DNA of 64,000 nucleotides from Vagococcus hydrophili (lineage in GTDB: Bacteria > Bacillota > Bacilli > Lactobacillales > Vagococcaceae), in NCBI RefSeq assembly GCF_011304195.1, contig NZ_CP049887.1:868001-932000 (forward strand). Direction: 5' to 3'. Under the pieces are notes generated by a model. That model saw only the letters and a list, made by a program, of their open reading frames with translations, was not told the origin of the DNA and did no database searches. Positions 37,491 through 45,137 of this stretch are shown piece by piece (the first letter of the stretch is position 1; the number at the start of each line of letters is the position of its first letter). The position numbers and the translations under genes are program-made.

Positions 37491-37515
37491 TATCGATACC
37501 TTCCTTCTTTTATTT

Positions 37516-37593
37516 GATATACATATGATAAAATATAAACATAAAGAAAAACCATTTCCACCCTAAACTCTACAAACTTGCACTGGAACGTTC
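37516..37593 (-). promoter_or_regulatory. LytTR-type direct repeats and promoter of the 91 aa secreted peptide operon
   Basis: On the minus strand, CGTTCCAGT and AGTTTAGGGT start 21 bp apart (GTT at 37589 and 37568). The -10 TGTATATC is at 37516-37523, 47 nt after the second GTT. The plus-strand promoter at 39661-39734 has the same layout, with GTTTAGGGA and TATAAC 46 nt downstream. AgrA/ComE-type regulators bind such 21-bp-phased repeats. Confidence 0.6.
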
Positions 37594-37634
37594 AAAAATT
37601 AAAAAGAAAAAACGTTCAGGATTACCGGAACGTT
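37587..37634. promoter_or_regulatory. Three AACGTT palindromes between the divergent operons
   Basis: AACGTT occurs at 37587, 37611 and 37629, in the short region between the divergent peptide operon and the histidine kinase. The second and third form a hairpin (AACGTTC...GAACGTT) followed on the minus strand by a T-run, so they may be a leader terminator or regulator sites. Confidence 0.45.
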
Positions 37635-37649
37635 TTGGAGGTGATAGTT

Positions 37650-38936
37650 ATCGTCCTATATACATTATTTTCCCATTTATTAAATATCGCTTTTTCTTAC
37701 TTAATTATTAATAAATCTATTTTGAAGAATACAAAAGTTATCTTTTTACTATTCCTGATGATTAGCTCCGCTGGACTTATCTCTGATATATATCCTTTTG
37801 TGAATGATTTATTTTTATTTTTATTCCTTTTTTTATTAACTACAAAAGCACAAAAAAAACAAGATATTTTTTTATCTACTTTAATTGTAGTGTCGCCTTT
37901 CTTAATAATTAATGTCCTATCATTTATGAATTCTAAATTTATACTATTGCTACTAAATTTTAATATAAATATGACTTCAATAATTATTATATCAGAGCTA
38001 ATAATGTACATAGCTATTTTTATTATTAGTTCCATTGTCCGTAAGCAACTTATTCCATTTATTCAAGGAAAAAAATATGAAAAAATAGCATCAACTATTC
38101 TTATCGGATGTTATATATTGCTTCAATCACTAGAAATTTATCTTAACTACTTCGGAGATGAATGGTTAAGCGTTGTAAGTATTGTCATTATATTAGCCTT
38201 CTCAATCTTAATTTATTATGTCATTCATTCGATTTCGACCAGTCAAGAACTAAAATTAGAAGTTGAAAAACAAAAAATTGAATTGAATTATATGAATGAA
38301 TACGCTAAAGAAACAACTAAGCAATACAATGAAATAAGGAAGTTTAGACATGACTATATTAATATCCTGTCATCTTTAGATTATTTTATTCAATTAAATG
38401 ATTTAGAAAAATTATCCGCTTATTATGAAAAAACTATTAAACCAACCCAGAAATATTTATCTGAAGGAATTTTTAATTTTCAGGAGTTAAAAAATATTGA
38501 AGCAGATGATATTAAAAGTATTATTGCTATCAAATTATTATCTGCTAAGGAAAAAGAAGTTGAAGTACAAATAGAAGTTCCAGACATTATTCCCAAAATT
38601 CTACCTGTTAACTCAGTTGTATTAATCAGAATGCTCGGAATTATTTTAGATAATAGTATTGAAGAAGTTGCGGATATAAAAAAAGGAAAAATTGAAGTAG
38701 GTCTATTCGATATGGAAAATCATTATTTATTTATTATTAAAAATCCAATAAAAAAAGATATCCTTCCATTACATCAATTAGAAATCCAAGGATATTCAAC
38801 CAAAGGAACTAACAGAGGACTAGGTCTTTCAAATCTTAATGAATTAAGTAACAGAGAAAAACAGTTAATGCTTGAAACAGAAATTACATCAACAGCCTTT
38901 ATTCAAAAAATAACCCTAACAAAGGAGGTCAATTAA
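37650..38936 (+). CDS. AgrC/ComD-like sensor histidine kinase, start codon uncertain (ATC)
   Basis: Membrane sensor of the HPK10 class. Six or seven hydrophobic segments fill the first ~190 residues, then a coiled coil, the H-box EIRKFRHDYINIL, and a GHKL ATPase with LDNSIEE (N box) and GLGLSNL (G box). This class senses secreted peptides. GGAGG at 37637-37641 is followed 8 nt later by ATC at 37650. The in-frame alternatives are GTG 37641, which overlaps the ribosome binding site, and TTG 37578, which has none. About 428 aa. The regulator gene begins directly after the stop. Confidence 0.88.
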   Translation: MVLYTLFSHLLNIAFSYLIINKSILKNTKVIFLLFLMISSAGLISDIYPFVNDLFLFLFLFLLTTKAQKKQDIFLSTLIVVSPFLIINVLSFMNSKFILLLLNFNINMTSIIIISELIMYIAIFIISSIVRKQLIPFIQGKKYEKIASTILIGCYILLQSLEIYLNYFGDEWLSVVSIVIILAFSILIYYVIHSISTSQELKLEVEKQKIELNYMNEYAKETTKQYNEIRKFRHDYINILSSLDYFIQLNDLEKLSAYYEKTIKPTQKYLSEGIFNFQELKNIEADDIKSIIAIKLLSAKEKEVEVQIEVPDIIPKILPVNSVVLIRMLGIILDNSIEEVADIKKGKIEVGLFDMENHYLFIIKNPIKKDILPLHQLEIQGYSTKGTNRGLGLSNLNELSNREKQLMLETEITSTAFIQKITLTKEVN

Positions 38937-39659
38937 ATGTTACCAATATTTATTTGCGAGAATGATCCCGTTCAAAAGAAACGTTTTGAAGATATTATAA
39001 AAAAATTCATTATGATTGAAGATTATGATATGAAAATTGAATTATCTACTAATAATCCATATGAGATTTTATCTTATTTGGATAACCATGAAAATATCAG
39101 AGGAGCTTATTTTTTAGACATTGACCTAGGAAAAGAAATAAATGGCATTCAACTTGGATCTAAAATCAGAAAAAAAGATGTATTTGGTCGGATTATTTTT
39201 GTGACTACTCATAGTGAATTAATGTCCCTAACTTTTACTTACAAAGTAGAGGCCATGGATTATATTGTAAAAGACAATCCAGAAAAAATACAACGAAAAA
39301 TTCAGGACTGTTTAAAGCGAATAAATGACCACTATACATCAGAAACAATTCAAGAAAAAGACCGGATTAAATTGAAAATAAATAATCAAATCAGAGTTTT
39401 TCCTTTAGAAGAGGTTCTGTTTTTTGAAACAACAGAACTATCTCATAAAATAAAATTACATCTAATCAATAATAGAATAGAATTTTACGGAAACTTAGGC
39501 GAATTAGAGACTTTATCTAATAAATTCGTTCGTATTCATAAATCGTATTTAATTAATGAGGATAATATCATGACAGTCGATCCAAAAAAGAGAGAAGTCA
39601 TTATGGTCAATGGAGAATCCTGCCTCGTCTCTGTTAGAAAAATGAAATTACTGAAATAA
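38937..39659 (+). CDS. LytTR-family response regulator, AgrA-like
   Basis: Receiver domain (residues 1-125) with ENDP acidic pocket, phosphorylation Asp in YFLDIDLG and VTTHSELM, then a LytTR DNA-binding domain (140-240: EVLFFETTELSHKI and FVRIHKSYLIN). 240 aa. The ATG overlaps or touches the kinase stop and has GGAGG upstream. Expected targets are the 21-bp-phased repeats in the promoters of the two secreted peptide genes. Confidence 0.92.
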   Translation: MLPIFICENDPVQKKRFEDIIKKFIMIEDYDMKIELSTNNPYEILSYLDNHENIRGAYFLDIDLGKEINGIQLGSKIRKKDVFGRIIFVTTHSELMSLTFTYKVEAMDYIVKDNPEKIQRKIQDCLKRINDHYTSETIQEKDRIKLKINNQIRVFPLEEVLFFETTELSHKIKLHLINNRIEFYGNLGELETLSNKFVRIHKSYLINEDNIMTVDPKKREVIMVNGESCLVSVRKMKLLK

Positions 39660-39660
39660 A

Positions 39661-39734
39661 CGTTAAGGGATAATTTTATGTCGTTTAGGGAATTTTTAAT
39701 AAATAATTGATTTTTCTGTTACTCTGTATATAAC
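39661..39734 (+). promoter_or_regulatory. LytTR-type direct repeats and promoter of the 74 aa secreted peptide
   Basis: CGTTAAGGGA at 39661 and CGTTTAGGGA at 39682 are near-identical direct repeats exactly 21 bp apart, very close to the AgrA consensus core GTTAAG. There is no good -35; the -10 TATATAAC is at 39727-39734, and GAGGAGG at 39742-39748 precedes the ATG. This is the layout of regulator-dependent bacteriocin and agr promoters. Confidence 0.75.
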
Positions 39735-39755
39735 ATTAATTGAGGAGGTTTTTAC

Positions 39756-39980
39756 ATGAAAAAATTCATTATTTATTTAGGTTTACTTGCACTAGCTTTT
39801 TCACTGAGAGGAACACTTGTTACTGCAGAAACAACAGTACATGAACACTTATTAGATTTAACAACAAGAGCACAAGTAAGAGCTTATAAATTTAGTTCAA
39901 GACCTCCTAAAGTTTATAAAGGGTGGAATTTAGTGCAAGAGAAAAAAGTAAAAGATGGATACATTGGATATTATGTCTAA
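39756..39980 (+). CDS. Secreted small protein with C-terminal IGYY motif
   Basis: 74 aa. Signal peptide MKKFIIYLGLLALAFS... cleaved near VTA|ET, leaving ~50 mature residues, basic, with RPPKVYKGW and the end DGYIGYYV. No cysteine and no double-glycine leader, so export is by Sec. It is the distant paralogue of the 91 aa protein at 37215. It directly follows the response regulator and has its own regulated promoter. Peptide signal or bacteriocin-like role inferred. Confidence 0.75.
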   Translation: MKKFIIYLGLLALAFSLRGTLVTAETTVHEHLLDLTTRAQVRAYKFSSRPPKVYKGWNLVQEKKVKDGYIGYYV

Positions 39981-40175
39981 GCTCTTTACTGATAAAATTT
40001 TAAGTTTCTTGTTAACTATTGGTTGTTTCTTGTTAACTATTGGTTGTATCTTGTTGTTGTGGCTTTCTTTTCTTATGTAGACATTTTCCCAAAAATTTCT
40101 CCTGTTTTCTTTTTTATCATAACGTTTATTGTGATTACCTGTTTAATATTTGTTTTGTTTAAAGAAGAAAACTAA
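39973..40175 (+). pseudogene. Two-helix small membrane protein, frameshifted, with a 21-bp tandem duplication
   Basis: ATG 39973 overlaps the stop of the 74 aa gene. Frame 1 reads MSKLFTDKILSFLLTIGCFL... and stops at 40080 (35 aa). Another frame continues PKISPVFFFIITFIV... to KEEN and TAA at 40175. A one-base change in the T-rich stretch near 40066-40075 would join them to a ~65 aa protein with two membrane helices. A 21-bp unit is duplicated at about 40008-40049, repeating FLLTIGC in frame. By position it could be an immunity protein. Confidence 0.55.
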
Positions 40176-40191
40176 ACATCATTATATTTAA

Positions 40192-40242
40192 TTCACAGTA
40201 AAAAAGCTTTCATAATCGAATTGAAAGTTTTTTTACTGTGAA
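40192..40242. terminator. Terminator closing the two-component/peptide locus
   Basis: Long stem TTCACAGTAAAAAAGCTTTC / GAAAGTTTTTTTACTGTGAA with an 11-nt loop; T-rich on both strands. Confidence 0.85.
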
Positions 40243-40352
40243 TCTATGTAACTCTCGTTAAAATAAATTGGATTTCTTCAAAAAATTAAAACATGATAAA
40301 ATTTTACTAACTCTTCTTAATATAGGAAAAACATTACTATAATCATCTTTTC

Positions 40353-40706
40353 TTACTTAATAAAAAATACATTTATCAGTGACTTTACCCCAACTAGTAT
40401 ATAGACAATAAATGCTATTGGAGAAAACAAAAGTGGATATACTGGTAAAAACAGCACTTTTCTGTGGACATCAAAATTTCCAAGTACCTTTTGTTGGTGT
40501 GATGCAGTTGGAACCACTAAAAGTAAGCACCAAATAGAATATAGTAAACTTAGTCCCCCTTCATAATTTTCTAGTATATATATATCTCTAAGGCAAAAAA
40601 TCAAGATAGAAATAGCTATATTAATTAAGGAAACAATCATAAAACTTTTATAGGATACACTTTCTTTTGTTTTAAAGTCAGTCCAAAATTTTCTATATGA
40701 TTTCAT
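40353..40706 (-). CDS. Hypothetical membrane protein
   Basis: 117 aa with three hydrophobic segments (about 24-40, 52-68, 85-110). Not recognised. It follows the XRE regulator gene by 10 nt and is probably its operon partner. Confidence 0.65.
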   Translation of the reverse strand: MKSYRKFWTDFKTKESVSYKSFMIVSLINIAISILIFCLRDIYILENYEGGLSLLYSIWCLLLVVPTASHQQKVLGNFDVHRKVLFLPVYPLLFSPIAFIVYILVGVKSLINVFFIK

Positions 40707-40716
40707 ATTTTAACTC

Positions 40717-41247
40717 CTAAAAATTATAAATTGTTAGAAAAATAATAGCTATTCCACACACAATAGCAGACCCATAAGCGACATCATATAAAGTAAACAC
40801 ATAACCTTTCCCCTGATATTCTTCCTTTTTCTGATAACTTTCTTGTACTCTTTTTAAGAAAGGTAATCCTCTCACTCCGAAGAATCCAACAAAAACTGTC
40901 AACATAATTAAAAGAATCATCGTTACTTTTATCGGTAACTCACTTCCTTGAAAAGCAACAAATAGAGCAAACACATTACAAAACAAACTTGAAAAAACAA
41001 ACCAATTTTCCGCTTCTTTTGTGTCAACACTTAACTTCTTAATCATTTTTTTATCCTCCTTTATTAAGGCATCCAAAGAAATATCATAGATATCACTAAT
41101 CAAAACTAAACTATTAATATCAGGTAATGTTCTTCCAGTTTCCCAGTTCGAGATTGTCTGTCGTGAAACATGGATTTTTTCTGCTACTTCCTCTTGCGTT
41201 AACTTTAAATCCTTACGTCTATTTTGTAATTTCTGTGATAATTCCAT
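40717..41247 (-). CDS. XRE-family regulator with membrane-anchored C-terminus
   Basis: 176 aa. HTH (residues 1-65: LTQEEVAEKIHVSRQTISNWETGRTLP), then DALIKEDKKM and about three hydrophobic helices from residue ~85. The layout is shared with the regulator at 42926. Together with the 117 aa membrane protein it may be a small stress or peptide-sensing unit. Target unknown. Confidence 0.85.
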   Translation of the reverse strand: MELSQKLQNRRKDLKLTQEEVAEKIHVSRQTISNWETGRTLPDINSLVLISDIYDISLDALIKEDKKMIKKLSVDTKEAENWFVFSSLFCNVFALFVAFQGSELPIKVTMILLIMLTVFVGFFGVRGLPFLKRVQESYQKKEEYQGKGYVFTLYDVAYGSAIVCGIAIIFLTIYNF

Positions 41248-41363
41248 AGCGCCCTCCTTATAAATAACTGTAACGGAATAGATAATTTTTTTCAGTCAAA
41301 ACACTTTATTATTCACGTATTTAAGACTATAAAGGCCTTTTACATGCCTATTTTAACAACATT

Positions 41364-41847
41364 TCAAATACAACATCCATCAATCCACTCTCTTTTCAAA
41401 AAAATAATCGTCATATTTTCTTGAATTGATTCTACTTTCCCAGTCTGTTTGTATCCTAATTTTGAATAAAAATGAGTTAATTTTGTTTCTTGTAAAATTG
41501 TATCCAGGAACCACTCTTTAACTGCCGGAAATTCTTTTTCAATCAACTTCATAGCTTCCGTTCCATAACCACATTCTTCATATTGAGGCAGAATCCCGAT
41601 TGGACCGATTTTGGCTTGTGTTCCTTCTTCATTCGTAACAATACACGCATAGCCTATTATTTCTTCCTTTAATTTAATAAAAATAGAAATAATTTTTCTT
41701 TTTACTTTTTGCGATTAATGATGTTTCTAATTCATTAAAAGGGGAGCCCTCATCTTGGTACTTAGCATATAGTTTTTCAAAAGTTAATTTTTGAATCCGA
41801 TGAATCTGAGACATTTCTTGCTCTTTGGCACTTTCTAAAAAGATCAT
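41364..41847 (-). pseudogene. GNAT N-acetyltransferase, frameshifted
   Basis: ATG 41847 begins MIFLESAKEQEMSQIHRIQ and runs out of frame near 41700. A second frame carries KLKEEIIGYACIVTNEEG, GPIGILPQYEECGYGTEA (acetyl-CoA loop) and FYSKLGYKQTGKVES, and ends at 41364. The break is in an A-rich run (GCAAAAAGTAAAAAG) near 41705-41715. Joined, it is a normal ~160 aa GNAT. Pseudogene or sequencing error. Confidence 0.75.
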
Positions 41848-41920
41848 AAACTATCACACCTATCTATTTTTATTTCATTATATCACCTTATATGTCTATC
41901 AACTCTTTTATATATAAAGA

Positions 41921-41950
41921 AAAAGCTCTCAGAAACATTCTGAGAACCTT
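41921..41950. terminator. Terminator after the 163 aa secreted-protein gene
   Basis: AAGCTCTCAGA/TCTGAGAACCTT stem with a short loop and a T-run on the minus strand. Confidence 0.75.
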
Positions 41951-42017
41951 ACTTATTTATCTCTACACTCCTTCTTGCAGATATAGATCATTATAATTTT
42001 TAGAATTTTTTCAGAAG

Positions 42018-42509
42018 TTATCTTATACTCATAATATCCATCATAAAATCACCGATGTCTTTTTTATCTTTACCGAAAGTCGATGGTACATATGCTCTTT
42101 TATCATTAGATGTTATTTTGTAATTCACATCATAACTGGTATAAATTCCTACGGAGCCATGATGATCGTATAAATAGGTTATTGCTAGATCTAAATCATT
42201 GATATCATTAGTTCTATAATATTTATCGAAATTTTCTTTAGCCAGTTTTAAAAAGTAATATTGATAAGAATTATCTACAACCTCATCTCCATAAATTTCT
42301 CTCATAAAATCTTGGACTTCAAAATAATCTGGAATCATATCGTAAAAATAATAAGAACGTTGTTTCATATCACTAAAAGTACTAACATTTAAATCATTGC
42401 TATTTGTTAATGCTTTTGTTTCTACCTCCAAATCGGTTGAAGCTAATACTGTACCTGGTAAATTGAAAATAAAAATTACACATAAAACCGTTAACATTTT
42501 TCGTTTCAT
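42018..42509 (-). CDS. Secreted hypothetical protein
   Basis: 163 aa with signal peptide MKRKMLTVLCVIFIFNLPG..., cleaved near VLA|ST. The mature part is acidic and Tyr/Asp-rich (YYFYDMIPDYFEVQDFM, DLDLAITYLYDHHGS) with no cysteine. Not recognised. Single gene with its own terminator. Confidence 0.65.
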   Translation of the reverse strand: MKRKMLTVLCVIFIFNLPGTVLASTDLEVETKALTNSNDLNVSTFSDMKQRSYYFYDMIPDYFEVQDFMREIYGDEVVDNSYQYYFLKLAKENFDKYYRTNDINDLDLAITYLYDHHGSVGIYTSYDVNYKITSNDKRAYVPSTFGKDKKDIGDFMMDIMSIR

Positions 42510-42617
42510 TTAATCTCCTACTTTCTTTAAAAGTATCTTTTTATCCTACAAATAAAAAGTACCATATTTGAAATTAAATAAAAAACCATAACTTTAGTTG
42601 TTGGCATATTTTTCACA

Positions 42618-42761
42618 TTAAAAAGGTAACAACAGAATCAAAGAGCTAAAAAAAGCAGCCACAGGATTTTTTCCTTTTTCTCGTTGCTGTTTATAAATAC
42701 TCAATCCTGAAACTAAAAATGTTAGGAATAATAAAAACAACACGACACTGAATAATAACAT
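42618..42761 (-). CDS. 47 aa small membrane protein
   Basis: Starts MLLFSVVLFLLFLTFLVSG, then a basic loop KQQREKGKN and a second hydrophobic end. GAGGGG is 5 nt before the ATG. Short, so coding status is not certain. Confidence 0.45.
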   Translation of the reverse strand: MLLFSVVLFLLFLTFLVSGLSIYKQQREKGKNPVAAFFSSLILLLPF

Positions 42762-42925
42762 CTCAACCCCTCTTTCCAAAACAATCTAACTGTGTCAATT
42801 ATATCATGAATAACGTAAAATTAACGTTGCTACATATTGTATCAGTGCTAAAATAGTAATGATACGTACGCTAGCTAGCATTTTTGTCTATCTAGATCGA
42901 TAATGAAATCAAGGAGGTCGTAGTT

Positions 42926-43540
42926 ATGAATATTTCGGAGGAAGTCAAAAATCAGAGATTGAAAAATAACTGGACGCAGGAACAATTGGCTGAAATGTTA
43001 AACGTTTCAAGATCCACCATTTCAAGTTGGGAGGTTGGGCGAAATTATCCTGACTTAGAAACAATCGTTGCCATCAGCGATTTATTTGGAATATCTCTAG
43101 ACGAATTATTGAGAGGAGATAAGAAAATGTTAGGACAAATTACAGAAGATACCCAAGTTAGAAAAGGGCAATCAAAAAAAATTAAATATTTAATTGTTGG
43201 TCTCAGTCTTTTATTCATCAGCGTCATTATTTTAGGGTACAAAAGCATTTATAGCCAAGAGGTCACTAACTCTAGCCAAATAGAATCAATTAAGATGACA
43301 GACCGAGGAGAAATTTTAATTCAAACCAACTTGCCTTTCTATCGCAGTGTGGAAGGAACTTCTTCCTCAGTTAACGTGATGGACCCAGATATTATGGATG
43401 TTAGAATTGATAGCAAAATCGATTTAACCATGAAGAACAATGAAAATTTAGAAGTCCACCCCTATACATTCCCTAATTTGAAACAAGTTAATATCGTTAA
43501 TAAATATGGGGAGACTATCAAAACGTTGGTGATTAAATAG
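42926..43540 (+). CDS. XRE-family regulator with one membrane helix and extracytoplasmic domain
   Basis: 204 aa. HTH at 1-65 (WTQEQLAEMLNVSRSTISSWEVGRNYP), linker DELLRGDKKM, one membrane helix (about 87-105: KYLIVGLSLLFISVIILGY), then ~95 residues outside the cell. This looks like a one-component membrane regulator. AAGGAGG is upstream of the ATG. Confidence 0.85.
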   Translation: MNISEEVKNQRLKNNWTQEQLAEMLNVSRSTISSWEVGRNYPDLETIVAISDLFGISLDELLRGDKKMLGQITEDTQVRKGQSKKIKYLIVGLSLLFISVIILGYKSIYSQEVTNSSQIESIKMTDRGEILIQTNLPFYRSVEGTSSSVNVMDPDIMDVRIDSKIDLTMKNNENLEVHPYTFPNLKQVNIVNKYGETIKTLVIK

Positions 43541-43548
43541 TGATAACT

Positions 43549-43580
43549 AAAAGCCCTCAGTAGATTTCTGAGAGCTTTTA
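43549..43580. terminator. Bidirectional terminator
   Basis: AAAAGC-CTCAG pairs with CTGAG-GCTTTT across a 7-nt loop between convergent genes. Confidence 0.75.
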
Positions 43581-43898
43581 GTCGCTTATGAAATCAATTA
43601 GGCTTTCTAAAATCGTTAGAACCACAGATATAATAAGCATCGTGATAAATTTTATATTAACACCATCATACAACAGATTAGTTATATACAGAGAAATAAG
43701 TAATTCAAAAAAATTCATCAAAAGATGACTATCCCATGTGAGCAATAATTTAACAATATTCCCTACACATAGCTCGATGACAAATAACAGGAGTACAAAT
43801 AGTAATAGAGATAAATTACTTTCGTAGGTTACCCCAACAAATTTTAAACCGCCCAACAAAGCCAAGATAATAAAAGAAAAAGGAATAAATACGAGCAT
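43578..43898 (-). CDS. Hypothetical membrane protein
   Basis: 106 aa, almost wholly hydrophobic, about four membrane helices. Not recognised. Third in a minus-strand run of small membrane protein genes (44439 to 43578). Confidence 0.55.
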   Translation of the reverse strand: MLVFIPFSFIILALLGGLKFVGVTYESNLSLLLFVLLLFVIELCVGNIVKLLLTWDSHLLMNFFELLISLYITNLLYDGVNIKFITMLIISVVLTILESLIDFISD

Positions 43899-43957
43899 AA
43901 ATAATAAAACATATTTTATTATAAGAGCACCTCTTTCTTTAACGTCTTACTATTAAA

Positions 43958-44155
43958 TCACTTTTTCCCTGTCACTAGGTACCTTCCTAGAACATATACA
44001 ACAATAAACAATATTGTAAATATTTTTTGATACATATTAAATTCAAATAAGTTCGTACTAAAAATTAATGAAAATAATGTGTATATCCAAAATACAAAAC
44101 CCAGTATTGCAAATCATTCACTCGTTAATTTTTTTATTCGTTCTAAATCTCCCAT
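43958..44155 (-). pseudogene. Small membrane protein with an in-frame TGA
   Basis: ATG 44155 reads MGDLERIKKLTSE, then TGA, then FAILGFVFWIYTLFSLIF and continues in the same frame to GRYLVTGKK at 43958. One TGG-to-TGA or CGA-to-TGA change would explain it. Two hydrophobic helices. It is between two other small membrane protein genes. Confidence 0.55.
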
Positions 44156-44196
44156 TGTATCTCTCCTTTTTATTTTATCCACTAACATTTATAAAA

Positions 44197-44439
44197 CTAC
44201 GTACACTCTTTATATAAATAGTACAAACTTAGGAAAAAAAATAATAAAATAAATGGCAATATTATTTGTAAACTCCCACCTTGATGTTTAACTATAAATA
44301 CTAATAAAAAAGTATTTATTAACATCAACCACGATCTGTTAGCGTACATATACTTAAAAACCGCTAGATTTTGATATTTTTTACCACAGTAAAACAAAAC
44401 AACTGTCAAAAATAATACACTTAAAAACATCTTCCCCAC
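44197..44439 (-). CDS. Hypothetical membrane protein
   Basis: 80 aa with three hydrophobic segments and a basic middle (NLAVFKYMYANRSW). Not recognised. First of the minus-strand small membrane protein run; divergent from the short XRE gene. Confidence 0.55.
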   Translation of the reverse strand: MGKMFLSVLFLTVVLFYCGKKYQNLAVFKYMYANRSWLMLINTFLLVFIVKHQGGSLQIILPFILLFFFLSLYYLYKECT

Positions 44440-44540
44440 TTCACCTCATTAATAACGATTCACTTGGTCTTTTCATTTAAAAAATATAACTTTTGTGATA
44501 GTATACGACATAAGCACAAGTAAATTCAGCACTTTCTCAC

Positions 44541-44579
44541 AAACTCAACGAATCGTTGAATTTCAGAAAGTAAGGAGTT
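44541..44579. promoter_or_regulatory. Palindrome upstream of the short XRE regulator
   Basis: TCAACGAATCGTTGA lies inside wider arms ACTTTCT...AGAAAGT, ending just before AAGGAG. Likely an autoregulatory operator or a leader hairpin. Confidence 0.5.
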
Positions 44580-44584
44580 ATTCT

Positions 44585-44779
44585 ATGAACTTTGGAAAAT
44601 CAATCAAAAAGCACCGCTTAAAATTGAATAAAAGTCAAAAAGAAATTGCCTCGGAACTTCATATCACGCCTCAAACCCTCTCTAAATGGGAAACCAATAA
44701 AAGTCAGCCCAGTATCGAAGACTTGGTTGCATTAAAAGAACTTTACAATCTATCACTTGATGAAATATTGACGGAATAA
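44585..44779 (+). CDS. Short XRE-family HTH protein
   Basis: 64 aa, HTH only: KSQKEIASELHITPQTLSKWETNKSQP, ending SLDEILTE. I chose ATG 44585 with AAGGAG 7 nt upstream. It lacks the membrane tail of the regulators at 40717 and 42926. A strong terminator follows at once. Confidence 0.85.
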   Translation: MNFGKSIKKHRLKLNKSQKEIASELHITPQTLSKWETNKSQPSIEDLVALKELYNLSLDEILTE

Positions 44780-44808
44780 AAAAGCCATCTTAGTAGAATG
44801 GCTTTTTT
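44778..44808 (+). terminator. Terminator after the short XRE gene
   Basis: AAAAAAGCCAT / ATGGCTTTTTT perfect stem, 9-nt loop. Confidence 0.9.
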
Positions 44809-44846
44809 CGTAGTATCATAATTTTATTTTAACTAAATTTTTTTAA

Positions 44847-45008
44847 TTATCTTTCCTGACCCCAACCATATCTCTCAAATTTTAGCCGCATCTCTTCCTC
44901 AGAACAACTACCACCTACAAAACTATCTTCAATCAAATCACTATCATGCTCTTTATCCGCACTCTTAGTATCTAAAATTAATTTCTTATCTTCCTTTATT
45001 TTCCCCAT
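44847..45008 (-). CDS. 53 aa hypothetical small protein
   Basis: Starts MGKIKEDKKLILDTKSADKE and continues DSFVGGSCSEEEM to GWGQER. GAGGTGA precedes the ATG. Acidic with one cysteine, no signal or membrane segment. Its composition is like a ribosomal-peptide precursor but no modifying enzymes are nearby. Coding status is moderate. Confidence 0.45.
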   Translation of the reverse strand: MGKIKEDKKLILDTKSADKEHDSDLIEDSFVGGSCSEEEMRLKFERYGWGQER

Positions 45009-45099
45009 GAAATCACCTCTTTAAAATAGATTATAACAATCAAACACCCCTTCACTTTATTTTTCCTTTACCGATTTTTCACTAAAACGAATAATTCCA

Positions 45100-45131
45100 T
45101 TCAAATAATCTTCACATTTTCAGACTAATAT
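45100..45131 (+). promoter_or_regulatory. Promoter of small RNA copy 1 with an N5-spaced direct repeat
   Basis: TTCAAA-TAATC-TTCACA (45100-45116) is followed after 9 nt by TAATAT (45126-45131). CiaR-type OmpR regulators bind hexamers with a 5-bp spacer about 10 bp upstream of the -10. The same block recurs before copy 2 (45830-45861). Confidence 0.6.
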
Positions 45132-45137
45132 ATAAGC

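Noticed and set aside
37578-39980. A classical agr locus with AgrB/AgrD
   Set aside because: No AgrB-like membrane protease and no AgrD-like cyclic peptide precursor; the small proteins carry ordinary Sec signal peptides.
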